A stretch of DNA of 47,332 nt, taken from CAZZHG01 sp964653655 (lineage in GTDB: Bacteria; Bdellovibrionota; FAC87; UBA2466). The notes beneath the pieces were generated by a model, which saw nothing but the letters and a program-made list of their open reading frames with translations, did no database searches and had not been told where the DNA came from. Location of the stretch: positions 1 to 47,332 of the forward strand of contig CAZZHG010000032.1 of assembly GCA_964653655.1 (NCBI GenBank), written 5' to 3'. The translations under genes were made by a program, and so were the position numbers. Shown piece by piece: positions 31,028 to 38,380 of this stretch. Position 1 is the first letter of the stretch. Each line of letters opens with the position of its first letter.

Positions 31028-32053
31028 ATGGGCAAACAAAAAGAACAGTCACTAGGTTATCCGTCTCCGGGAGAAAAGTGGGTTTGGGCCGTCGACGCGT
31101 TTCATGAGAGCCCGCCGCAGCAGTGGCGGGCGGTAGACGCACTGCGGGGGCTATTTCCCAAGGGTGTAGCGATTCAGCCGGTGGGTTGTCTGTCCCTCGG
31201 GAGGTACGATCCGAGCAAGCGAGTGTTTCCCCGCAAATGGAATGAACTCGCCGCCTCCGCCGAAAAGAGTCTGAAAAGGCTGCTGACTCACGGGGACACC
31301 GTCGGAATGCTGCCTCCGCGGCTCGTGCGTCACGATACCCCGGCCGTTCTCGATAGCGTGGAAGCGTTGATCGACTTTGCCATCCGCGAGGGCGCGGACG
31401 GAATCACTCTGACCTCTCACGCCCGTAGGGGCCCGATGCGATTCGCGCTGGGCAGTTTCGCCGAGAATCTGGTGCTGCACTCTCCGCTTCCGGTTTTGGT
31501 CGTGAATCCGAGGGCCGCCATTCCGAAGAAGGCGCCGAAAATCATTTTTCCGACGGACTTCAGCGAGGAGTCGAGGCTCGCCTTCGAGCGCACGCTGCGC
31601 GTGGCGGCCGCCCAGGGCCAATCGATCGTTCTCTTTCACAAATTGAGTGCTCTCTTTCCCGAAGTGGGAAACGTGGCGATCGAAAACGGAAAAGCGAGAA
31701 ATCCCGTCGATTCCGTGAAGGAGACGATTCGAGAAGTGTCGCGAATCTGGGTGGAGGATGCCGCGAAGGCCGGCGTGAAAGCCGAGGCGATACTCGACTT
31801 CAAACCGGGACGCACCATCGACTCGCTTCTGAAAGTGATCAAGGGCAGGGGCGCGGGATCCGTCGTGGCTCTAGCCTCGACGAGCGGGCCAATCCGCGCG
31901 GTCTTGCTCGGCAGTCTTGCCAGACAATTGCTGAGAAGCTGCGCTCAACCCGTTGTCATTTTTCACGCGGAGCAGGAATCGCTCGCCAGTGCGTTTCTTA
32001 ACCGCGCCACTCAGACCGCCTTGGCCATCGCCGCCCATCCTCCTCTCGTCTGA
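31028..32053 (+). CDS. Tandem universal stress protein (UspA x2)
   Basis: 341 residues. UspA 1: KWVWAVDAFHESPPQQW at the start and LTSHARRGPMRFALGSFAEN with PVLVVNP. UspA 2: PKIIFPTDFSEESRLAF and LASTSGPIRAVLLGSLARQL with PVVIFH. The G-S turns are present in both. About 15 extra residues precede the first strand (MGKQKEQSLGYPSPG). There is no Shine-Dalgarno before the ATG, and the sigma-54 promoter places the transcript start about 4 bases upstream, so the message is probably leaderless. No later in-frame start would keep the first beta strand. Confidence 0.92.
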   Translation: MGKQKEQSLGYPSPGEKWVWAVDAFHESPPQQWRAVDALRGLFPKGVAIQPVGCLSLGRYDPSKRVFPRKWNELAASAEKSLKRLLTHGDTVGMLPPRLVRHDTPAVLDSVEALIDFAIREGADGITLTSHARRGPMRFALGSFAENLVLHSPLPVLVVNPRAAIPKKAPKIIFPTDFSEESRLAFERTLRVAAAQGQSIVLFHKLSALFPEVGNVAIENGKARNPVDSVKETIREVSRIWVEDAAKAGVKAEAILDFKPGRTIDSLLKVIKGRGAGSVVALASTSGPIRAVLLGSLARQLLRSCAQPVVIFHAEQESLASAFLNRATQTALAIAAHPPLV

Positions 32054-32056
32054 TTC

Positions 32057-32112
32057 TTCACGATTTGGCCCGCGGCGGGATTTCTAGTCCTGCTCGCGGG
32101 CCAAATTGTCTC
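32057..32112 (+). promoter_or_regulatory. Activator motifs embedded in a long inverted repeat
   Basis: ATTTGGCCCGCG (32063-32074) and CGCGGGCCAAAT (32095-32106) are perfect inverted repeats. Inner bases extend the stem by about seven pairs (two of them G-U) past a bulged T. The right arm contains GGCCAAATTGTCTC (32099-32112), and the left contains the reversed partial copy GGCCAAATCGTGAA (32057-32070). A third weak copy, GGATTTCTAGTCCT (32078-32091), is 21 bp upstream of the best one. This can act as a transcript-end hairpin for usp, as an activator site for paralog D, or both. Confidence 0.55.
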
Positions 32113-32154
32113 TGTCGCCCACAAAACCTCATCCCCACTCCGCTCTGATTCAAT

Positions 32155-32170
32155 TGGCTCGTCGATTGCA
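32155..32170 (+). promoter_or_regulatory. Sigma-54 promoter for paralog D
   Basis: TGGCTCGTCGATTGCA, with GG at 32156-32157 and GC at 32168-32169, 66 bp before the ATG. The -12 region is part of a perfect 14-bp palindrome, TCGATTGCAATCGA (32162-32175). Confidence 0.88.
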
Positions 32171-32234
32171 ATCGACGTCGGGAACAAGGGGAGAGAAAAA
32201 CCTTGAAGAATCAAGAAACAACTAGGGAGATGCC

Positions 32235-32936
32235 ATGAAGGCCATTCACTTGATCGTTGCTCTGTTCTGTTTCGGTGGCTCGGTGTTCGCCAGCGACCTG
32301 ACGCCGGTTCCCGCCGAAGGTCTGTTCGTCCCGCGGGGATTCGACGACAACGACGATATCGTCGTGACGCTCGACGGATACCTGCCCAGTCCCTGCTACC
32401 AGCTCGCCCAAGCTCAAATTACGCGGGATCTCGAACACGGCCGAATCTACGTTCAGCCGATGGCTCGCGTCGTGGGCACGCTCTGTCCGGCCGTTATCGT
32501 GCCGTACATTCAATCGGTCAGTCTCGGACGGTTTGCCCGCGGGACTTATCGGGTGATTACCGGCGACGGAAAGCAGAACCAACCGTTGGTGGTGGAACGG
32601 GCTCCGATTCCGACGAAGGACGACTACCTTTATGCTCCCGTGGACACGGCCCAGGTCGCTCCCTACGGAAGCGGATACGTCGCGGTGCTGACTGGCCGGT
32701 TCACCAATAGCTGTCTGCGGATGCGGGCCATTCCAGTGACCTCGAGCGGGCGCACCCTTCAAGTCTTGCCCATCATGGAGCTGACGAAAGTGGATGCCGC
32801 CGGCCGGCCCTGCCGCCGCGTCGAAACTCCGTTTCGCGTGACCCAGCGGTTGCCGTCGTTGCATTCCGGCCGTTACCTGCTGCACGTGAGAAGTCTGAAC
32901 GGGCAGTCCATCAATACGGTCTTTTCCATCCAATGA
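32235..32936 (+). CDS. 4-Cys secreted paralog D (unrecognised family)
   Basis: 233 residues with signal peptide MKAIHLIVALFCFGGSVFAS. Family hallmarks: GLFVPRGFDDNDDIVVTLDG, TKDDYLYAPVDTAQV and LLHVRSLNGQSINTVFS. The cysteines are in SPCYQ, TLCPA, NSCLR and RPCRR. Very like paralog B throughout. GGGAG lies 6 bp before the ATG. A monocistronic unit: its own sigma-54 promoter upstream and a strong intrinsic terminator 11 bp after the stop. Confidence 0.86.
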   Translation: MKAIHLIVALFCFGGSVFASDLTPVPAEGLFVPRGFDDNDDIVVTLDGYLPSPCYQLAQAQITRDLEHGRIYVQPMARVVGTLCPAVIVPYIQSVSLGRFARGTYRVITGDGKQNQPLVVERAPIPTKDDYLYAPVDTAQVAPYGSGYVAVLTGRFTNSCLRMRAIPVTSSGRTLQVLPIMELTKVDAAGRPCRRVETPFRVTQRLPSLHSGRYLLHVRSLNGQSINTVFSIQ

Positions 32937-32946
32937 ACCCACCCTG

Positions 32947-32980
32947 GCCCGCTCTTCCTTCGGGAAGGGCGGGCTTTTTT
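32947..32980 (+). terminator. Intrinsic terminator after paralog D
   Basis: GCCCGCTCTTCC (32947-32958), loop TTCG, GGAAGGGCGGGC (32963-32974), then six T. A 12-bp stem with one T-G wobble and a stable UUCG loop: a textbook rho-independent terminator. Confidence 0.92.
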
Positions 32981-33010
32981 ATTTCCCGGCAATTCCGTTC
33001 GATTTCGAGA

Positions 33011-33403
33011 TTACTTCGCCTTGCTGATGAGGGGTCCAAGGACTTCGGCGAGGGTCTTCTTCAGCAGAAGGAGTGGAAAGGGCTTCGTCAGATAGACGGC
33101 GGCCCCGAGGCGAAGGCAGGTTTCGCCCTCTTCAGGACAGCCATTTCCCGTGTAGAGAAGAATGGGAATGGTCGGGAAATCTCTTTTTGCGATTTGGAGC
33201 AGTCCGATGCCGTCCATGGGGTACATGCGTATATCAGAGAGGATGGCCTGGGGGGCGGGCCCGTTTCGCATGGCGGTGAGTACTTCCGAGGGCGCCGAAA
33301 AGGACGCCACCCGGTAGCCTTCCGCGTTCAGGAAGTCCGACAGGAGACTCCGCATCGCCGCTTCGTCGTCCACAACCCAGATTGTTAAGGGGGCAGTCGC
33401 CAA
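33011..33403 (-). CDS. Single-domain response regulator (receiver only)
   Basis: About 130 residues from a TTG at 33403 with CGGAGG 4 bp upstream. The in-frame ATG at 33436 is excluded because it falls inside a strong sigma-54 promoter whose +1 is near 33414. Receiver features: TIWVVDDEAAMRSLL, phospho-acceptor Asp57 in ILSDIRMYPMDG, LLYTGNG (Thr/Ser position) and YLTKPF with the conserved Lys. No output domain, so it acts by protein contact or as a phosphate relay. Divergent from a hybrid kinase and probably its partner. Confidence 0.88.
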   Translation of the reverse strand: MATAPLTIWVVDDEAAMRSLLSDFLNAEGYRVASFSAPSEVLTAMRNGPAPQAILSDIRMYPMDGIGLLQIAKRDFPTIPILLYTGNGCPEEGETCLRLGAAVYLTKPFPLLLLKKTLAEVLGPLISKAK

Positions 33404-33424
33404 GGAGCCTCCGAGTAAAGAAAA

Positions 33425-33441
33425 AGCAACTCCCATGCCAA
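33425..33441 (-). promoter_or_regulatory. Sigma-54 promoter for the single-domain response regulator
   Basis: On the minus strand TTGGCATGGGAGTTGCT: GG and GC 10 bp apart, -12 box TTGCT consensus. The predicted +1 near 33414 directly precedes the CGGAGG ribosome site, and this fixes the TTG start at 33403. Confidence 0.85.
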
Positions 33442-33471
33442 TCCCCCGCAAGCCTGGCGGGTGGGCGCCAT

Positions 33472-33516
33472 GGGACAATAAGTCCGAAGGCCCTTGCGTT
33501 AGGGGACAGGGTGGCT
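33472..33516 (-). promoter_or_regulatory. Candidate activator motifs between the receiver gene and the hybrid kinase
   Basis: On the minus strand GGACTTATTGTCCC (33472-33485) and AGCCACCCTGTCCC (33503-33516), same orientation and 31 bp apart (three helical turns). The second overlaps the ribosome site and GTG start of the hybrid kinase, so binding there could also affect that gene. Confidence 0.45.
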
Positions 33517-35073
33517 AAACTCCGCCCTGTGAAAAAGGCATGGACCGAAGGTACCTTTCAGGGCCTCATCGACTCGGCCCCGGATGCGATGGTGATCGTC
33601 GACACCAGCGGCACAATCGTGCTCGCGAACGGCCAGGCGGAGACCGTCTTCGGATACTCGCAATCGGAATTGGTGGGACAGCCAATCGAGCTGCTACTGC
33701 CCGAACGCTATCGGGAAAAGCACGTCGCCCAGCGCGACGGTTTTTTTTCCAATCCCCGGCTTCGCCCCATGGGCGCGGGGTTGGAGCTCTTCGGTCAGCA
33801 CAAGATGGGCCACGAATTTCCGGTGGAGATTTCGCTCGCTCCCGTCAAGATCGACGGCGGCCTTCTCATTACGAGCGCCATCCGGGACGTTACCGAGCGA
33901 AAGCGAATTGAAGGGGAGCTCCGGCGGGCTAGGGAGGCCGCGGAGGCCGCCAACCGCACCAAGAGCGAATTTCTCGCCAACATGAGCCATGAGATCCGGA
34001 CACCGCTGGCGGGTATTCTCGGCTATCTGGAAATGATCGAGACCTATTGCAAGACCGAGGAAGAGCGAAAGGACTACATCGAGAAAGCGAAGCGGAACGC
34101 GAACAACCTCGCGGAGCTCATCAATGACATCCTGGATCTATCGAAGGTGGAAGCGGGAGCTTTGAAGGTCGAGCAGCTGAAGTTCTCGCCCTTCACGGAA
34201 GTGGAAAGCGTGCTTTCGCTGTTGCAAGGGCAGGCGGAGGAAAAGGGCCTGGTTCTCGAAACCGTTTTCGAGCGGCCCCTTCCGTCCAACATCATTTCCG
34301 ATCCCAAGCGCTTACGGCAGATTCTGATCAACGTCGTCGGCAACGCCATCAAGTTCACGAGCGCCGGGAAAATTTGTCTGCGCATGCGGCAGGAGAAAGT
34401 CGCGGACAAGACGTTTCTTCTCTTCGTGGTCACCGATACGGGTTGCGGGATTCCCGCGGACGCCCATTCCAAGCTTTTCGAGCCGTTCGTTCAAGCCGAC
34501 AGCTCCACAACCCGCAAGTACGGCGGCACGGGACTCGGTCTCGCGCTTTCCAGAAACCTGGCCCGCGCGCTCGGCGGCGATTTGCGCCTGACCGAAAGTG
34601 CGCCCGGTAAAGGAAGCACTTTCACGCTGACCATTCAGCTGGGGGCGGAACTTCCGCCGGAAGCTTCAGGCGCCGGGAAGAACGCGAGGGCGCCGGAACA
34701 GAGCGACCGCCTCGACGGCGTCCGCGTGCTCTTGGCCGAAGACAATCTCGACAATGAAGAGCTCATCACCAAGTGTCTGGTTCGGGCCGGAGCCAGCGTG
34801 GAGGCAGCCCATGACGGTGCCGAGGCGGTAAAGCTTGCGGAGCTGAGGCCCTTCGACGTCGTGCTGATGGACATACAGATGCCCGTCTTGGACGGATACG
34901 AGGCCACTCGCCGCCTTCGTGCCGCGGGCCTCAAGATCCCCATCTTTGCTCTGACGGCCCATGCCATGGTGGAAGAACGCCAGAAGTGCGCGCAAGCGGG
35001 GTGCACGGATTGTCTGACCAAGCCGCTGGATTTCGCCGCGCTTATCAAGGCCATTCGGCAAAAAGTCACCTGA
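33511..35073 (+). CDS. Cytoplasmic PAS hybrid histidine kinase with receiver domain
   Basis: About 520 residues from GTG 33511 (AGGGGACAGG upstream); GTG 33529 is an alternative. No membrane helices. PAS: LIDSAPDAMVIVDTSGTIVL, then ETVFGYSQSELVGQP, to ITSAIRDVTERKR. HisKA with His160 in NMSHEIRTPLAGIL. ATPase: NVVGNAIKFTSAG (N), VTDTGCGIPAD (G1), KYGGTGLGLALSRN (G2). A C-terminal receiver with Asp454 in DVVLMDIQMPVLDG and LTKPLD. The phosphate likely passes to its own receiver and onward, possibly via the divergent receiver protein. I found no sigma-54 promoter on this strand. It marks the right border of the sigma-54 island. Confidence 0.93.
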   Translation: MAKLRPVKKAWTEGTFQGLIDSAPDAMVIVDTSGTIVLANGQAETVFGYSQSELVGQPIELLLPERYREKHVAQRDGFFSNPRLRPMGAGLELFGQHKMGHEFPVEISLAPVKIDGGLLITSAIRDVTERKRIEGELRRAREAAEAANRTKSEFLANMSHEIRTPLAGILGYLEMIETYCKTEEERKDYIEKAKRNANNLAELINDILDLSKVEAGALKVEQLKFSPFTEVESVLSLLQGQAEEKGLVLETVFERPLPSNIISDPKRLRQILINVVGNAIKFTSAGKICLRMRQEKVADKTFLLFVVTDTGCGIPADAHSKLFEPFVQADSSTTRKYGGTGLGLALSRNLARALGGDLRLTESAPGKGSTFTLTIQLGAELPPEASGAGKNARAPEQSDRLDGVRVLLAEDNLDNEELITKCLVRAGASVEAAHDGAEAVKLAELRPFDVVLMDIQMPVLDGYEATRRLRAAGLKIPIFALTAHAMVEERQKCAQAGCTDCLTKPLDFAALIKAIRQKVT

Positions 35074-35181
35074 AGACGTGCTCTTAAGTATCTGAGATTA
35101 GGCGGTTTCGGGGGCAGACTTCGCTCCTCGCAAACCTTTCGCAAAGCTGGGGGTCTAGCCTGAAGTTACAAGGAGACCCCC

Positions 35182-36708
35182 ATGACGCCATTCAAAGCCG
35201 TCCGATTGCTCTTTGCCCTTCTGATTGTTCCCGCCAACTCCTGGGCCGCGGCCTCCGCTCCGCGCACAGGGCTTCAGGTGTGTGGAAATGCGCCGGTCCC
35301 TTTCGAGATCAGCTCGGATCTTCAGCTCCGCACTTCCGTTTATCGCTGCGCCCGGTCCTGTTCGAACGGACTCTGCGAAGTCTGTGAAGCGGAGACCATC
35401 AACGAAAAGCAGTACACGGTGTGCAAAGCCCGTTTGGTCGTGAACGATCTCGGCGTGACCCTACGCTACAACAAGGTGGCCGCACCCGTTTCCACGGTTA
35501 TCGACCAACCGGGAGGCGCGGGCTTCGTGGGAGAGCCCGGCACGAGCCGCGCGGTCTACTACAAGCGAGGCTTTCGATTCGTCGAGATGATTTGGGCCGC
35601 AGGCATTTCAATCAAGGACGGGGTGGAAGCCATCGCTTCGGGAAGTGGCAGCTTGCTAGAGAACGTGGAAACCGTGGCTCACAAGAATCTGGCCGGCATG
35701 TGGATGAAATACGAAACGGCTCCCTGGACGGTCAAAGACACCTCGGAGCGCCATGCGAAGGTCATTCAATTCGTGAATCAGAAACTTCGGGGCAAAGAGA
35801 AATTCATCGGAACCGGCTGCAGCGCGGGCGCGTTCCTTCTGTCGGCGGCTCAAGCGTTTCACAATCTGGACGAAGTCCTCGACTACGCCGTGTGGGTCGG
35901 CAATCCCGGGAATTTCGACTTGCCTTACTTTTGCGGAGGAAGCCCGCAGGGAACCGAGCACCGGAACTTCTCCTCTCCTCACTCGAGCGGCCAGGTCTAT
36001 AACGCCGACGCTTACCGCGCGAACCCGGTCTACATGGCGGGCCTGCCTCCCATTATCGATTACGTTTACGCTTCAGGCGGCGCTTGCGTGGCGGGAAAGA
36101 ATCTGGCGGTGTTTCGCGAAGGAAGCCCGGCCTACGATGCCGGGGCCGATCTGGCCTTCAGCACCCCGGTGGACACCGTTTTCGGCAGCCCCGCCTTGGT
36201 GTGCGACGTCACGGGCGATGGTATCGCCGATCCGGTGGATATCGCCGACAAGAGCTCCCTCGGAACGGCAAAATCCTTCGACGGCCCGGACAACGTTAAA
36301 CGCGACCAGAACGGCGTTGCGATTCTGGATGCCGCTGGCAAGTACATCCTCGAACCGCTCACCACCTGCCAGTGCGGAATGCCGGGTGTTTCCGATCTCA
36401 AGAACTGCGTGACCAGCGACAAGAAGATCACGAAGGTAGCGGCGAAGAACGGTCAGCCTGCCTACTACTATCTGGAGCTACGCGGATACCCCGTGAACAA
36501 CTCCGACATTCATAAGGGCCCGGTCGCCCAGACACTAGCCTACAAGGACGCGCTCGATGCTTCCCGGTCGAGAAAGGTGGGGTTCTACGAAGTGGGCGCG
36601 AACCATTGCGGCGGGCCGACGGCGGTGAAGGCGTGCGAGCTCATTTGCCGGCAAGCCGGCGTGTCGTGCCCGTGCGACGAAATGTGGATGGTGACTCTCG
36701 GAAACTAG
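35182..36708 (+). CDS. Secreted serine hydrolase with GCSAG nucleophile elbow
   Basis: 508 residues with signal peptide MTPFKAVRLLFALLIVPANSWA. FIGTGCSAGAFLLSAAQAFH near residue 211-230 is a G-x-S-x-G nucleophile elbow followed by a helix, and NHCGGP near the C-terminus may supply the catalytic His. Many cysteines (more than 15), including the cluster YRCARSCSNGLCEVCEA, suggest an oxidised extracellular protein. A segment DVTGDGIADPVDIADKSSLG resembles a calcium-binding dockerin-like or VCBS-type loop. Esterase or depolymerase activity is plausible; the substrate is unknown. AAGGAG precedes the ATG. It lies 31 bp upstream of a sulfatase gene and is probably co-transcribed with it. Confidence 0.82.
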   Translation: MTPFKAVRLLFALLIVPANSWAAASAPRTGLQVCGNAPVPFEISSDLQLRTSVYRCARSCSNGLCEVCEAETINEKQYTVCKARLVVNDLGVTLRYNKVAAPVSTVIDQPGGAGFVGEPGTSRAVYYKRGFRFVEMIWAAGISIKDGVEAIASGSGSLLENVETVAHKNLAGMWMKYETAPWTVKDTSERHAKVIQFVNQKLRGKEKFIGTGCSAGAFLLSAAQAFHNLDEVLDYAVWVGNPGNFDLPYFCGGSPQGTEHRNFSSPHSSGQVYNADAYRANPVYMAGLPPIIDYVYASGGACVAGKNLAVFREGSPAYDAGADLAFSTPVDTVFGSPALVCDVTGDGIADPVDIADKSSLGTAKSFDGPDNVKRDQNGVAILDAAGKYILEPLTTCQCGMPGVSDLKNCVTSDKKITKVAAKNGQPAYYYLELRGYPVNNSDIHKGPVAQTLAYKDALDASRSRKVGFYEVGANHCGGPTAVKACELICRQAGVSCPCDEMWMVTLGN

Positions 36709-36739
36709 CCGCCCGCTTTCCCTCTAAACAGGAGCAAAT

Positions 36740-38350
36740 ATGAAAACTCAATCGAAGTCCGCCCTCGCGTTCTTGATGGTTCTGGCGCTGCTGACCGATT
36801 TGGGGAGTGCCTTGCGGCGGCCGGGTCTGCGAGCCGCCTCCAGTCCTCGACCGAACCTCGTGGTGATTTTGTTGGACGATCAGGACGATCTGACAAGTCC
36901 CTACTGGAGCGCGCTGAAGAAGACCGAAGCCCTTGTTCGAAATAGAGGCCTGACGTTCAATCGCGCGTACTCGCCCGATCCGATATGTTGCCCGGCCCGA
37001 TCGGTCCTTTTGACGGGACTGTATCCGCACAACACCGGGGTCCTCGCGAATCAGGGCCCATATGGGGGATGGGAGGCGTTCGTCAGTCCGCTGAGCCCTG
37101 ACGGCCGGCCCATCGTCGATTCCGAAGGCAACGCAGTCGATAACGAAGACCGTACCTTGGCGGTGCTGCTGAGCCGCGCGGGTTACCGGACCGCTCTCTT
37201 TGGGAAGTATCTCAACGGCGCGCCGGAGGATCTCCCGTACGTGCCGAAGGGCTGGACCGAATGGTACGCCGGGGACCACGATTTCTATCAGGGCTATGAC
37301 TACAAGCTCACCGAGAAAACGGGTCAGGCCGCGGCCCGGTTCGTCTCCTATGGCCATGAAGAGTCCGACTACTCCACCGACGTCATCGCGGGAAAGGCGG
37401 CCGGTTTCATTCGGCGCTCGAAGGGGGAGTCCGATGCGCCGTTGTTCCTATGGGTGGCGCCGACCGCTCCTCATCTTCCTTTGGAAGCTCCAGCGCGGTA
37501 CCAGTCGGCGCAGGCCACCTGGAGCGGGCGGCTTCCGAAACGGCCCAACTACAACGAAGCTGACTTGTCGGACAAGCCGGCGTGGCTTCGGAACTCCGGT
37601 GACTTCCGATCGCAGGTGATCGAGGGTAAATCACCGCTCTCCGCCGTTTTCTCGCCTACTGTCGAGTTCCCGAAACGTATGGGAAGTCTGTATGCCGTCG
37701 ACGATATGGTGGCTCAGATCGCCTCCGAGCTCGACCGCGCCGGCGAGTTGGAGAACACATACTTCGTGTTCACGTCCGACAACGGCTACAACCTCGGGGC
37801 CCATCGTCTGGCGAACAAGATGGCTCCCTACGAGGAGTCGATCAAAATCCCCCTCGTGATCTCCGGTCCGGGGGTCCGCCATGGAGATACCGAAGCTCTC
37901 ACTCTTCAGACGGATCTGGCGCCGACCTTTCTCGAAGTGGCCGGTGTGCCCGCGCCCGATTATCTGGACGGCCGCTCCCTGGTCAGCCGATTTTCCAAAT
38001 TGGACGCCGACCTTCCGGCCTCGGGACTGCACTCCGAGTTCGTGACTCAGTATCTGGGATTCTATGATTCGTTGTCGGTGGAGATACCCGCCAAGCTGGG
38101 CTGGGTATTGACTCAGACGGTTTCCATGGACAATCCCACCTATCAGCAAATTCACACGGGCCGTCACGTATTTATTCGTTGGCAGGATCGAGTCGGGAAA
38201 GAGCGCGAGCTATACGATCTCGCCAGCGATCCGTATCAGCTGAAAAACCGTTTGAAGGGCGCGGTTTCGATTGCCGACGCCCAGCTGGCCGCGAGCCTCG
38301 AAAGAAGGCTGGACCAACATCTGAAGTGCTCCGGTGGTACGTGTCCGTAA
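36740..38350 (+). CDS. Formylglycine-dependent sulfatase, exported
   Basis: 536 residues. The N-terminal stretch MKTQSKSALAFLMVLALLTD is a probable signal. Sulfatase motif 1: NLVVILLDDQDDL (metal-binding Asp pair), then PICCPARSVLLTGLYPHNTG with the C-x-P-x-R site at Cys83 that an FGE converts to formylglycine, then LFGKYLNG. Later metal and active-site elements include VAPTAPHLP and FTSDNGYNLGAHRL. It belongs with N-sulfoglucosamine or N-acetylglucosamine-6-sulfatase-like enzymes and hydrolyses sulfate esters of polysaccharides. AGGAG lies before the ATG. A matching FGE gene is present at 45553. Confidence 0.93.
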   Translation: MKTQSKSALAFLMVLALLTDLGSALRRPGLRAASSPRPNLVVILLDDQDDLTSPYWSALKKTEALVRNRGLTFNRAYSPDPICCPARSVLLTGLYPHNTGVLANQGPYGGWEAFVSPLSPDGRPIVDSEGNAVDNEDRTLAVLLSRAGYRTALFGKYLNGAPEDLPYVPKGWTEWYAGDHDFYQGYDYKLTEKTGQAAARFVSYGHEESDYSTDVIAGKAAGFIRRSKGESDAPLFLWVAPTAPHLPLEAPARYQSAQATWSGRLPKRPNYNEADLSDKPAWLRNSGDFRSQVIEGKSPLSAVFSPTVEFPKRMGSLYAVDDMVAQIASELDRAGELENTYFVFTSDNGYNLGAHRLANKMAPYEESIKIPLVISGPGVRHGDTEALTLQTDLAPTFLEVAGVPAPDYLDGRSLVSRFSKLDADLPASGLHSEFVTQYLGFYDSLSVEIPAKLGWVLTQTVSMDNPTYQQIHTGRHVFIRWQDRVGKERELYDLASDPYQLKNRLKGAVSIADAQLAASLERRLDQHLKCSGGTCP

Positions 38351-38380
38351 CGGAGGGAGAGATAGGAGGGCCGAAGGGCG

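Noticed and set aside
32211..32942. Long minus-strand frame opposite paralog D
   Set aside because: It mirrors the codon pattern of paralog D, which has a signal peptide, family conservation, a promoter and a terminator. The antisense frame has none of these.
33436..33478. ATG starts at 33436 or 33478 for the receiver gene
   Set aside because: Both lie within or upstream of the strong sigma-54 promoter at 33425-33441, and the added residues are not receiver-like.
35130..35155. GG-N10-GC in the G-rich stretch before the hydrolase gene at 35182
   Set aside because: It arises from a run of five G with no TGGCAC-like -24 box.
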